From NCBI GenBank assembly GCA_905221605.1, contig CAJNDS010002541.1, forward strand, positions 1 to 64,000: a stretch of DNA of 64,000 nucleotides. The letters are read 5' to 3'. A model generated the notes under the pieces. It saw only the letters and a program-made list of their open reading frames with translations, made no database searches and was not told where the DNA came from. Source of the stretch: Symbiodinium natans. Lineage: Eukaryota > Sar > Dinophyceae > Suessiales > Symbiodiniaceae. The position numbers and the translations under genes are program-made. Shown here in pieces: positions 20,187 to 29,716 of the stretch (its first letter is position 1; every line of letters begins with the position of its first letter).

Positions 20187-20564
20187 GTGGAAGATTGTGG
20201 CTGATCAGTGATGTTTTTGTCATGTTTTGGATCAGCTTGTATAGGTTTGTTTTGCTTCGTTCGGAGTGATTGGGAATCCGTGTGATCCCATCCTCGATGG
20301 TTTATGCCTCGTTGATTTCCAAGGAAATCATACGAGTGTGTTTTTGCCCAATACGCTATTTAAAGTGAGTGTGCAGTGTGTAGGAACTTCGTTCTGAAGC
20401 TGAGTTTAAGCTCACAAGAGAGAATTCGTTTAGTTTGTGCACTTCGTGACTTTTGGCTCAAGTGGCTCTGACTGTGAAAAAGAGAGAGCTGTCCGCACTT
20501 GTGTGAGAGGTCAGGGTTCGTGCTTTCAAGGGAAAAGGTACCAGAGGGACCTTCGGTTTTTCAC
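20187..20564 (+). repeat. 5' LTR
   Basis: 378 bp, GTG...CAC termini, with an extra GTTC near 20250 relative to the 3' copy. GCTATTTAAAG near 20361 could be a TATA-like promoter element. It contains TTTTGGCTCAAG at 20451-20462, identical to the last 12 nt of the dinoflagellate spliced leader as I remember it. Confidence 0.93.
20451..20462 (+). promoter_or_regulatory. Spliced-leader-like 12-mer in 5' LTR
   Basis: TTTTGGCTCAAG equals the 3' end of the conserved 22-nt dinoflagellate spliced leader (recalled, not looked up). The 3' LTR carries the same motif at 29977-29988. It may be a relic of a trans-spliced transcript captured by reverse transcription, or chance. Confidence 0.4.
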
Positions 20565-20969
20565 GTGGTAGCGGAGCTTGTGCCTTGTGGTACGAGCCCG
20601 TGTATGGTCTTTGGTTGTCTGTCAGGACTCTGTGAGTGCCTGGAGGCAAGTTTGGGTTTGGAGCCCAGACTGCCAGTGGACCGGAATCTCTTGTACTCGG
20701 ACCGTGTAAGTGAGTACCGGGAAGCCTATCCTGTGAGGAGGCGGATCCGGACTCATCAGGCTTGGAAGCAGTTGGTTCAGCGGCTGTTGAGGCACTTTGG
20801 AGCCCGGGCAAGGTGGTTTGTCTGGAACTGGATTGGTTGTGACCGATCTTGGAGGAATACGGTGCTTGGTAGAGTAGAACTAAGGTTCTTCAGGAGCCTG
20901 GACCATCTGGTGTTGGTGAGAGAATTTTCGCCAGAAGACGTTGTGGAGAGACTGCAGGCTGGAGCCTGA
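20499..20969 (+). CDS. Leader ORF upstream of gag-pol, 156 aa
   Basis: An open frame beginning inside the 5' LTR and ending 11 nt before the gag-pol ATG, in a different frame. The product would be Arg/Leu/Trp-rich (AWKQLVQRLLRHFGARARWF) with no recognised domain. Copia leaders are usually non-coding, so this may be chance openness. Its length and tight spacing to the main ATG make it worth recording. Confidence 0.3.
   Translation: MCERSGFVLSREKVPEGPSVFHVVAELVPCGTSPCMVFGCLSGLCECLEASLGLEPRLPVDRNLLYSDRVSEYREAYPVRRRIRTHQAWKQLVQRLLRHFGARARWFVWNWIGCDRSWRNTVLGRVELRFFRSLDHLVLVREFSPEDVVERLQAGA
20566..20577 (+). promoter_or_regulatory. Primer-binding site candidate TGGTAGCGGAGC
   Basis: It begins with the TGG that complements a tRNA CCA end, 1 nt after the LTR. 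It resembles the initiator-Met tRNA site used by many copia elements (TGGTATCAGAGC), with 10 of 12 matching positions. Confidence 0.65.
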
Positions 20970-20980
20970 GTTCAGGAACT

Positions 20981-23900
20981 ATGTTGAATACACCCCCACG
21001 ACATACCAGTGGAGCTCATGTGAGGAGTCCAAGAGGTGGACGAGAGCGTGGAAGCTCTGTGCCCATCATGGATGCTGAGACAAGGCGAAGGGTAGACCCT
21101 TTTCCGGGTTTGGGAAATCCCAACCCACTGTGGGTGCAAGGTTTGGCACAAGGAAGCCAACCTGTGTATGGCCCAGTGCCCAGAGGTCGAACTCCCGCCA
21201 GAAGCCCTCATGGGGTAGCTACTGGAGCACCCCAACAGACAATGGGAGGCCCTTCGTTTCCCCCTGGTTTGCCTCAGCAAGCGGTAGGAAGTCCTTCGTT
21301 ACCACCAGGACTATCCACTGGACCTCCTCAACCTGTGGTGACACCATCACAAACATCACCCGACGTGCAAGGGTTGACGAGACAAGTGCGAGAATTGGAA
21401 AGCATGATGCAGCAACTGGTTGTGCAGCAACAGCAGTTTATGCAAACGATGACTTCGTCCATGGTGCAGCAACAGCAGCAGCATCAGCAGTGGATGATAC
21501 AGCAGCATCAGCAACAGCAGCCACAGCAACAGCAACAGGTGAATCCCCCCTTACCTCAGGATGGTGTTCCTGAGAACATGCCCAGTTCTTCTTCGGGATG
21601 TCAAGGTGCATCGCCAGTGGGTACTCCTGCGAAGGGGACCCAGCTTTTTCGGATGGCGAGCCCAAGTCCCCCACTGAGACCTCCACCTCTGGAGCAAGAA
21701 AGTGAAAGGGATGTGTTTGCTCGATCGGACAAATGGTTGCCCAGTTTGCCGACCATTGACTTTTCGTCTTGGAAGGATCGCATCTCTGAAGCTCTTGGAT
21801 TCTTGACCTGGATGGAGAAGCTGACCAGTTGGGTTGGTTTGGGTTCAGAAGTGTTTCCCAATGAGCTCATGCATGCGGTGAAGACTCAAGAAGAGTCTCG
21901 GCTGAAACAGGATCGACTTACTGTGGAGCAACAGAAGAGGTCGACGAGGCTGATGCACATCCTGCGACAGACTTTTGCAAATCATGAGAAGAGTTCTCTG
22001 ATTTTGCAGACATATGTTGAAAGTGAGAGCGCTTATCAACAATCTGGTCTTGTGGCTTTGAGATTGCTGGCGAAGGAGTTTTGCCTGAAGTCGCGAGCTG
22101 AATGCCTGTTCTTTCGGTCGCAGCTGGTGAATCAAACCGTGAAAGCACCCAGTATTCCGGAGATCATTCGAAAGATTGAGCATGAGTTGAACAAGTACAC
22201 CAAGCTGCTCAATAGTCTTGATCCCGATGTGCATGCTGGTGGTTTGCAGATCCAAGAAGCGGATTCGGTTATGGTTTTGCTGCGCAGTTTGCCAGATCGG
22301 TGTAGAAGCCATTGCTTGTTGCATGGCGATAGTGAATCGTTTGAAGATCTGAAAAGAGTTGCTCTGAAGTTTGAGGTGCAACAAAGGGTGTGGTCAGAAG
22401 CCCCTGGCACGAAGCTTCAACCTTTTCGAGATCCCAATGAGGGAAAGGGCAACGAAGGAAAACCAAAAGGCAAAGGAAAGGAACAGAAAGGCAAGCGCGA
22501 ATCAAGCAAAGGTGCTGGCAAACGAGCTTCAAGCCAGAACAAGAAGGATGTGGAGTGCTATGTGTGTGGTGGAAAGGGACATTATGCCCGCGATTGCTGG
22601 TATAAGGAGGGAGATTCAGGCAAGAAGCCCAATTCCCCCAATGCTAAGGCGAAAGCCAAGGCAAAAGGAGATCCCAAGAAGAAGCCCGAAAAGGGAAAGC
22701 CCAAAGGAAAAGGCAAAGGAAAGGGGAAGACAGTTGCTGAAGTCTCCCAAGAGGGTGAGTCGAGTGACTACCAGCTAACTGGAGGTGAATGGAATGAACC
22801 TGAGTCAGAGGCCCGAGTGGAATCTGTGTTGCAACCTCTGGAAGAATTGCTCGATGAAGTGAGAAAAGAGTGGATTCCCCGGAGTACTGATGAGATAGAT
22901 TGGTCATGGGAAGTTGAGACGAGAGTCCGGATTGCCGAGTTGGAGCATCGGATCTCTACCGATTTATCTCAGATGTTGCCATCTAAGTCAGTTCGGTCTT
23001 TGATGAAACCTCCGATGAATCAAGTCAAAAGCATGGAAAAGGATGATGCAAGCAAATGGTGGTTGATTGACTCAGGAGCATCGGTGACTGTGATTGCGAA
23101 AAGATACTTGGATGAGTTCCAGATCTTGGATCGGAAGGCGTTGGGACCTAATGAGAGGTACTCAGCAGCCAACGATACCCCGGTGAATGTCTTCGAGCGA
23201 GTTCGCATCCGAGCCTTGCTGCCTATGTATGAAGGAAAGCAGTATCTTGGTTTGACATCGGTGTGTGTGACTGGAGTTGTAGCAGATGTGGCTCACAACA
23301 TCTTGAGCACCGAGCAGATGGTGAATACTGGTTGGGAAGTGAAGTTCACTCGAAGAGAGATTTCGCTGCGACACGAGAAGAAAGGAGTCATGGGATATGG
23401 AGTATCCTGGGCTGGATGTCCTTGGATCTACCTGCAAGGTGATGCTGGAAAGCGAAAGAAAGTAACCTTTGGAAGAACTGAGGTTCGACCCATGGATGTG
23501 GATGATGGCCAACGACCGATGGAGGTTGATCAGATGCAGTCAGTGCAGTCAATGACCAAGAAAAAGCAAGAAGAAATGGAGCTGCATCGGATGCGAGGCC
23601 ACATTCCTTTTTCGTCCGAATGTCCTCATTGTCGGATGACAAGAGGAACAACCCAGCATCGTCGGACCAAGGATGCTCAAGACCGACCCGTGGCGTTGCA
23701 AGCAGATTTCTGCTTCATCAACCTGGTAACTGGTACTTTTGCGAAAGACCAGCCGACGGCTCCCAACATGAAAGTACTGGTCATGACTGAAATGTCAACC
23801 AGAATGATTGGATGTCTGTTGGTAGGGACCAATGCTGACAATACCTCCAGCTGGATTCGTTATTGGATGAATGCTTTCGGACTGGACATTGCAGGGTCTG

Positions 23901-26900
23901 CTGTACTGTTGAGGACAGACAGCGAGACAGCGGTGAGCGCCCTCATCAAGAGAGCCAATCTGGGGATTAGGATTGTGACCCAAAGAGCACCTCCGCAGGG
24001 ACATGAAGCGGTTGGTGGTGTGGAAAGGGCAGTGAGAACACTCAAGGAGTTGTTCAGCACGGTGAGGTTGGATCTACGAGCGCAGGGCTTTGACTTGAAG
24101 AGAAGTCCTCGAGCGTTTGAGTTTGGTCTGATTTACTGTGCTGCAATGCACAATCACCATGCAGCTGCCTTTGATGGGAAGAAATCACCCCAGGAGTTGG
24201 TACTACAGAGATCCCTCCATGAGTGTGGATCGTCGTTGATAGGTGCTACAGTTCTGGCTGAGCTACCGGATTCGATGAAAACCACGGCGCTCTCCCGGTT
24301 TGTGGAAGCAGCCTATGTGTACCCTGAAGTTGGTGGCTTGACTCATGTTGTGAGTGCCATGGTGGATGGTTGTCCAAAACACTTTCGAGCAAAGTCCATC
24401 AAGCACATCGTTCCGTTGAAGATTGGGTTGGAGCATTGTCAACATTTGCTCAAGGAGCATGATCCATCGGATACATTGGCTCCCCCGATTCTGAAGGAGA
24501 AAGAGGATGGTGTGCCCGATCGGATTGAAGGTGAAGCGGACAAGGCCTTTGAGGGCCGAGTGTCTGATGGACCGACCACAGACATGAGCAAAGTTGGACC
24601 TCCAGCTGCATGGGTGAAGGAACATGGTGGCACAGCGAACTGTCCTGCGTGTGGTCCAAAAAGAGGAAAAGCCAACCACAATGCTGAATGCCGAAAACGG
24701 TATGATGATTGGTTGAAAGCTCAACGACAACGGTTGGAATCGAAAGAACCAACAGAGGAAACTCCAAAAATGGACCAGAGAAGCTCAAAGGATGCGGGGG
24801 TGATGGAGTCTGGAAGTGAGCCTTCACTCCTGAAACGCCCGAAGATCACCTATGAGAGTCGACCAGATCCCAAGTTGGAGGAGAGGCAAAGCGTCCCAAC
24901 ACCTGCGACAGAAGTTGTGGATGTTGACATGGAGGATTTTGAGGATCCAAGTTTGCCTTACCAAGGGATTCCAGATGAGGCAATGGAACCTGGATACTTC
25001 GAAGGAGAAACTCCCGCTGAGGATGAAGCGATCCCAATGGAGGAAGAAAAACCTCAAATGGATGTGGATTCAGTTCCAAATGAGTCCAGTCGAGTTCCCC
25101 GGCGTTTAGAGAGTTTAACTTCAGATGTGAACTCAGTTCCAGATGAGTCCAATCGAGTTCCCCGGCTGATCAATCGTATTTGTTTAGACCCAAGACTCGA
25201 TGTGCCTCAAGGTCCTATTAAAATGGTAAGCAGTGACGAGAGTCCGAAGTTGGTACATGTGACCAATTCGATTCTGCTCAACAAGAATAGCACTTTCCCG
25301 GAGTCCATGAAGGTGTGTGGATCCCAAGTTTGGCTGGCAAGACCCACGAGTGTTCTGTCTGAGATAGATGGATGTCCATTAGATGTGGATAAAACAGTGG
25401 AAGGCCGGCGAACTGAGCTGCAGAGTATGACTGCTCACAAAGCAGGGAGAGTGGTTGGAGCAGACGAGGCTCAGAAGTTTGCTCGTCAGCATGGGATAAA
25501 GATCATCCCAACCCGATGGGTCATAGGCCCAAAGGTGGTGAATGGCAAGGAAGCTGTGAGAGCTCGGTGTGTGGTGCAAGACATCGCAAAGGGGAGCACA
25601 GCATCATCTTTAGGACTGAGTGCTACGACTCCTTCTTTAGAAGCGTTACGGACGCTTTTGGCCATTGCTTCGGTAGATGCTATGGATGTCGCAACTTTGG
25701 ATGTTAGCACTGCATTCTTGCATTCCCCCCTTCCGAAAGGATCGAAGGCGATTATCCAATTGCCCAAGGATGTTTCCGCCTGCAAGGACTATTATGTCCC
25801 GGTGTTTATGATTCTGGATCAAGCCATGAATGGTTTGAGAGTTGCCGCCAAAGCTTGGAACTTGAAGCTGGCGACAGTTGTGAAGAAAGTTGGGTTGAAG
25901 CAATGCCCAACGGAACCTTCCGTCTTCGAGGGCACTGTGAGAGGGAAAAGATTCCTCATGTTGTGCTATGTGGACGATTTGATTCTGTGTGGCACTAGAG
26001 ATGCCATTCGGTTGGTGACCGACACCCTGAACGGAGAGTTGAAGATCAAGGAAACGGGTCGAATCACTTCCACTGGTGGAAAGATCACCTTTTTGGGGCG
26101 AGAGATTGAGAGACAAGGGAGTCATCTCAGGATGCGAGTGCCCCCGGCATACTTAGATGCCCTGTTCGAGACAGAGTTCTGTAAGGACCTGAAGGTGGTT
26201 ACTGCTCCTCCGGACATCGTGAAAACGGTCGAGAAGGGCAGAGCAAGTGGTTCGGATCCTGAGTTGAGTGACACTGCAGCTGCGAGGTACAGAGCAGTAC
26301 TTGGCCGGATTGCATGGTGGGGTCAGTCGAGACCTGACCTGAGTAGGTGGATGTCCATTCTTTCGCAAGGACAGTCCAAGCCAACAGCATGCTTTGAGCA
26401 AGCATTGCGACAAGTGATTAGGTTCCTAAAGGGACAATACCATGCATGGCAGTACTTTGGCCCTGATGGGAATGTACCGGACAGTGGGCCGGCGCAGCTG
26501 GAAGTGTATGCGGATGCCAGTTGGGCACCCCAAGCGTCGTTAGGACGAAGATCTGTGTCGGGCATAGCCATCTTTTATAGAGGATGCCTGATCAAGGGAA
26601 TCTCTCGAGTTCAAGGGTGTGTATCGCTGAGTTCTTGTGAAGCCGAGTTGAGAGCCATCTTGACTGCGGTACAGGAGAGTGAGGGACTTGCGACTTTGAT
26701 CGGTCAGTTGGCCGAGTCAGATGTCACGATCCGATTGCACACTGACAGTTCCTCAGCGAGAGCGGTTTTGCTAAACCGTGGGTTGAGTAGGCGAGTTCGC
26801 CACTTAGACATCGCTGTCTGCTATCTTCAGGAGCGGATACAGGAAGCTCAGACCTTGAAGGTCATTTGGTGCCCGACAGCGGGAATGATCGCTGACGTTC

Positions 26901-28978
26901 TTACAAAGTGCTTGAGTCAAGTGACATTCTGTCAGCACCAGCAAGCTATGGGTATATACCCTGGTGAAGATGTGCAGCAGGTGTGGAGGATCTGTGGAAT
27001 CCGACCAAGGGTTGGAGTTCAGGCATACCAGTGTGCCGAGGCAACTGGATGCAGTGTGGAGCAAGTTGGATCGTTGAAAAGTGTGAAAAAGTGTGGTGAA
27101 GTTTTTGAAAATTTCCACCTTAGAAGTCCCGAAACCCTTCGTGAAGACTCTTCCCCTGAGGTTCAAGAAATGGATTTATGGTCCACCCGCAAAAGCTTTG
27201 GTTCAAGCACCACGGAAGCTAGCCCTAGCCTGGAGCCTGTACCTTTGGTGAAGGACAGGAAAATGGCAGCTGAAGACAGCAGGAAGGGTGAGCAGGGTGC
27301 TGAGATGAAAAGCCCCTTTTGGTGTAAGGTTTGCAAATGGTTGTTCAGATCCGAGCATGCTGCCGGGTTGAGCTGGGATGAAAGTGGCAAGCCCAAGTGC
27401 GAAAAGTGCAAACAGACTGTGACAGTCTCTGGCACGGATGCAAGCCATGCATTCCATCTCCGAGAGGCAGAGAAGGAGCGCCGAGCTGCTGGAAAAAGGG
27501 GTGATAAAGGTGAAAGCCGAGGCTCAGGCCAAGCTGCACCGAAACCCAAGGCCATGCCGAAGGTGATTGAACGGATGGTCGACGTGTTTCCGGAGCTGGC
27601 GGATCCAGAGCCGCCGAAGTGGTTCGGTGATGTGTCATGGAGTATCTGCCGGCGCGGAACTCCAGTGGATGAGCTAGAGCTCAAGGACGTGATAGGCACG
27701 CTATCCGACAAGGATATGTTGCGCTATCAAAGCTCATACGAGAAACTGGTGAAGCCCATCCAGGAGGTGTGTGAGCTACAGGAGAAACCCACGAAGATCT
27801 TCGGAATCTTAGATGTCCGTGGACAGATTGGTGGCAAGGCCATCATCTGGGAGATGGCAGTGAATGAAGGAGGACTGTACATGGAAGTGCCGCCGGGAAT
27901 GTGTGGCCTGGCGATGTTGAGCTTCGTGAGGTACTTGAAGAGAAAAGGGATAATCCCTGTTTTGCTTCTGGGTGAGCACCAGGACCTCGGAGTCTTGCGG
28001 ATGGTGGATCTGTTGTGCATGCTACCCATTTTGGGAGCAGAGAGGATCATGGAGGATGAAGCTGAGAGCTCGTATTATCCCCCATGGGTGTTGCGCTGGA
28101 AGAGAAGTGCAAAGGAAGGATCCTTGGTGTTTAAGGAACTGGTGGAGCGAGTGCGAGTGATTTCGATGTTGTCGTGTGATACACTTCGGATTCACGAGCC
28201 GGAGCTGAGGGAGAGACCAGTCCCCAAGTGGTCGTTTGTGGCCTACAGCCACTACAGATCCGTGATGGAGTCTGTTGCAGGATTCTTGGAGGACCTGGAG
28301 AAAAAGAAAGAGGAGATCACCGACACGCAGAGGGCGGCAAGCTGGAAGAAGGTGGTTGCGAGTGAGACTCGAAGCGGTGTTGTGTGGATCTGCAAGTGTA
28401 AGTGGCACTTGCCGACCGACTATGTGGTGAGGTTCAACTTGACGTTGCCTGCCGACATGTGGCAGCAAGCCTTTGGGATCATGGGTGAGAATGTTGGGAA
28501 ACTCGAGAAGGAGGAAAAGGACCTGAAGCGGATCCTCAAGGCTGCAGCGGAACAGCAAGACCGAGAGTTCGAGGAAGCTGAGCGAAAGCGCAAGCGCATC
28601 GCCGACCTGTCAGCTGCCGAGGAAGAAGCTGCTAAGAGAGCAAAGCTGGAAGGCGAAGCGGTTCGCTCGCCTGTGTCAGTTGTACCATCTGAGTTGGATG
28701 CAGCAGCTATCGCGCAGATTGCTGAGCGTGTGAAGGCAAGCTTTAGTGTTGCCGATTTGGAGCTGATGTTGGAAGAGAAGAAGAGAAAGGTTGGAGACCA
28801 GCCAACTGAGAGGCCTGCGGAGACGCCAGCTGAGCCTAGCCGATCTTCGCAGGATGTGGTGATGGAAACGAGGACGGCTGAGTTGGCGGAGATGAAGGAA
28901 GCCGCCAAGGAGCGCCGCGCCAAGTTGATGGAGTCAACTGGAGCTGGCGAGAAGAAGGGCGAAGAGGATGAAGAATGA
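20981..28978 (+). CDS. Copia gag-pol polyprotein with C-terminal extension, 2665 aa
   Basis: Domains in order: Pro-rich N-terminus; Gln-rich coiled coil (about 130-190); gag helical region (about 250-480); CCHC knuckle C526/C529/H534/C539; basic Lys/Gly/Pro linker; aspartic protease with DSGA at D697; integrase zinc motif H869/H874/C881/C884 and catalytic D909, D980, E1015 (35-residue D-E spacing); a CPAC...HNAEC motif near 1221; reverse transcriptase with D1574 and the YVDD box (D1665, D1666); copia RNase H with D1845, E1887, D1922 and D1972. The stop comes only at 2665. About 675 residues after RNase H include a CxxC-x21-CxxC zinc ribbon (C2115, C2118, C2140, C2143), a globular region and a charged coiled coil (about 2510-2580). 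All catalytic residues I looked for are present and there is no frameshift. The ATG at 20981 is the first in this frame after the leader ORF. Gag and pol are fused without a visible slip or stop. Confidence 0.93.
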   Translation: MLNTPPRHTSGAHVRSPRGGRERGSSVPIMDAETRRRVDPFPGLGNPNPLWVQGLAQGSQPVYGPVPRGRTPARSPHGVATGAPQQTMGGPSFPPGLPQQAVGSPSLPPGLSTGPPQPVVTPSQTSPDVQGLTRQVRELESMMQQLVVQQQQFMQTMTSSMVQQQQQHQQWMIQQHQQQQPQQQQQVNPPLPQDGVPENMPSSSSGCQGASPVGTPAKGTQLFRMASPSPPLRPPPLEQESERDVFARSDKWLPSLPTIDFSSWKDRISEALGFLTWMEKLTSWVGLGSEVFPNELMHAVKTQEESRLKQDRLTVEQQKRSTRLMHILRQTFANHEKSSLILQTYVESESAYQQSGLVALRLLAKEFCLKSRAECLFFRSQLVNQTVKAPSIPEIIRKIEHELNKYTKLLNSLDPDVHAGGLQIQEADSVMVLLRSLPDRCRSHCLLHGDSESFEDLKRVALKFEVQQRVWSEAPGTKLQPFRDPNEGKGNEGKPKGKGKEQKGKRESSKGAGKRASSQNKKDVECYVCGGKGHYARDCWYKEGDSGKKPNSPNAKAKAKAKGDPKKKPEKGKPKGKGKGKGKTVAEVSQEGESSDYQLTGGEWNEPESEARVESVLQPLEELLDEVRKEWIPRSTDEIDWSWEVETRVRIAELEHRISTDLSQMLPSKSVRSLMKPPMNQVKSMEKDDASKWWLIDSGASVTVIAKRYLDEFQILDRKALGPNERYSAANDTPVNVFERVRIRALLPMYEGKQYLGLTSVCVTGVVADVAHNILSTEQMVNTGWEVKFTRREISLRHEKKGVMGYGVSWAGCPWIYLQGDAGKRKKVTFGRTEVRPMDVDDGQRPMEVDQMQSVQSMTKKKQEEMELHRMRGHIPFSSECPHCRMTRGTTQHRRTKDAQDRPVALQADFCFINLVTGTFAKDQPTAPNMKVLVMTEMSTRMIGCLLVGTNADNTSSWIRYWMNAFGLDIAGSAVLLRTDSETAVSALIKRANLGIRIVTQRAPPQGHEAVGGVERAVRTLKELFSTVRLDLRAQGFDLKRSPRAFEFGLIYCAAMHNHHAAAFDGKKSPQELVLQRSLHECGSSLIGATVLAELPDSMKTTALSRFVEAAYVYPEVGGLTHVVSAMVDGCPKHFRAKSIKHIVPLKIGLEHCQHLLKEHDPSDTLAPPILKEKEDGVPDRIEGEADKAFEGRVSDGPTTDMSKVGPPAAWVKEHGGTANCPACGPKRGKANHNAECRKRYDDWLKAQRQRLESKEPTEETPKMDQRSSKDAGVMESGSEPSLLKRPKITYESRPDPKLEERQSVPTPATEVVDVDMEDFEDPSLPYQGIPDEAMEPGYFEGETPAEDEAIPMEEEKPQMDVDSVPNESSRVPRRLESLTSDVNSVPDESNRVPRLINRICLDPRLDVPQGPIKMVSSDESPKLVHVTNSILLNKNSTFPESMKVCGSQVWLARPTSVLSEIDGCPLDVDKTVEGRRTELQSMTAHKAGRVVGADEAQKFARQHGIKIIPTRWVIGPKVVNGKEAVRARCVVQDIAKGSTASSLGLSATTPSLEALRTLLAIASVDAMDVATLDVSTAFLHSPLPKGSKAIIQLPKDVSACKDYYVPVFMILDQAMNGLRVAAKAWNLKLATVVKKVGLKQCPTEPSVFEGTVRGKRFLMLCYVDDLILCGTRDAIRLVTDTLNGELKIKETGRITSTGGKITFLGREIERQGSHLRMRVPPAYLDALFETEFCKDLKVVTAPPDIVKTVEKGRASGSDPELSDTAAARYRAVLGRIAWWGQSRPDLSRWMSILSQGQSKPTACFEQALRQVIRFLKGQYHAWQYFGPDGNVPDSGPAQLEVYADASWAPQASLGRRSVSGIAIFYRGCLIKGISRVQGCVSLSSCEAELRAILTAVQESEGLATLIGQLAESDVTIRLHTDSSSARAVLLNRGLSRRVRHLDIAVCYLQERIQEAQTLKVIWCPTAGMIADVLTKCLSQVTFCQHQQAMGIYPGEDVQQVWRICGIRPRVGVQAYQCAEATGCSVEQVGSLKSVKKCGEVFENFHLRSPETLREDSSPEVQEMDLWSTRKSFGSSTTEASPSLEPVPLVKDRKMAAEDSRKGEQGAEMKSPFWCKVCKWLFRSEHAAGLSWDESGKPKCEKCKQTVTVSGTDASHAFHLREAEKERRAAGKRGDKGESRGSGQAAPKPKAMPKVIERMVDVFPELADPEPPKWFGDVSWSICRRGTPVDELELKDVIGTLSDKDMLRYQSSYEKLVKPIQEVCELQEKPTKIFGILDVRGQIGGKAIIWEMAVNEGGLYMEVPPGMCGLAMLSFVRYLKRKGIIPVLLLGEHQDLGVLRMVDLLCMLPILGAERIMEDEAESSYYPPWVLRWKRSAKEGSLVFKELVERVRVISMLSCDTLRIHEPELRERPVPKWSFVAYSHYRSVMESVAGFLEDLEKKKEEITDTQRAASWKKVVASETRSGVVWICKCKWHLPTDYVVRFNLTLPADMWQQAFGIMGENVGKLEKEEKDLKRILKAAAEQQDREFEEAERKRKRIADLSAAEEEAAKRAKLEGEAVRSPVSVVPSELDAAAIAQIAERVKASFSVADLELMLEEKKRKVGDQPTERPAETPAEPSRSSQDVVMETRTAELAEMKEAAKERRAKLMESTGAGEKKGEEDEE

Positions 28979-29716
28979 ACTGAGATGCTAAGTGATCTCA
29001 GTGGTTGGGTGGGTGAGTGAAACCCGCAGCCATTTTTTTTGGAAGCCATGGCCGCGTTGCCGCCATGGAGCGCCCGCGATTTTTCTGGTTAGTGTGAGCC
29101 CTTGTTTCAGTGCATGAGAAGTTTGCAAAGAGGAGGCAAAATGATGATGAAACTCAACGAGGGACTCTATAGCCCCTTCTGCAAGGCGTCTGATTGCCAC
29201 CTCTGAAGACGTTTTTGGCTGATGGTACGCTGGAAGAAGCGAAACTATGAAGCCAATCTTTTCCTGAAGGATCAGCTAGCCGATGCTAGTTGGTGAGTTT
29301 GGTGACCTGGAAGATGCGAGACTGAGGAGGAGTACCACGACAAGGTCGAGTGCTGAGTGGGAAACATCTGAAGCTTGCATTAATTCGTTTTCACGTGTTT
29401 GTCACCACGAACTCTTGGATTCGTTCCAAGACAACCCTGCCCCAGTGCAGGTGGATGCAAGTTTAATTCGTTTTTCACGTGTTTGGACAACGAACTCTTG
29501 GGTTACCAGTGATGTGGACCCAGGACAACCTGCCTGATGGTGGGATCTTGCATGAGTTTTAAGTTTGATGTCAGAGATCGACTGGTGTGTTGTTTGTTTC
29601 GTTTGGTGGCGAGTACGCACCAAGGGAATGTGGCCAGGGCATCCCCTTAGTGTTGAAGTGCCGAGCTGGGCTTGGACTTCAGATCTTTGACATGAACCCT
29701 CAGCAAAATGCGGGGG
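28979..29716 (+). other. 3' non-coding region of the copia element
   Basis: No sizeable ORF. It holds a short internal duplication near 29380-29510 (TTAATTCGTTTTCACGTGTT, repeated after about 85 nt, then ACGAACTCTTGG in both). It ends in GGGGG just before the 3' LTR, a weak polypurine tract. Such long 3' regions can hold export or packaging signals, but none is recognisable. Confidence 0.6.
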
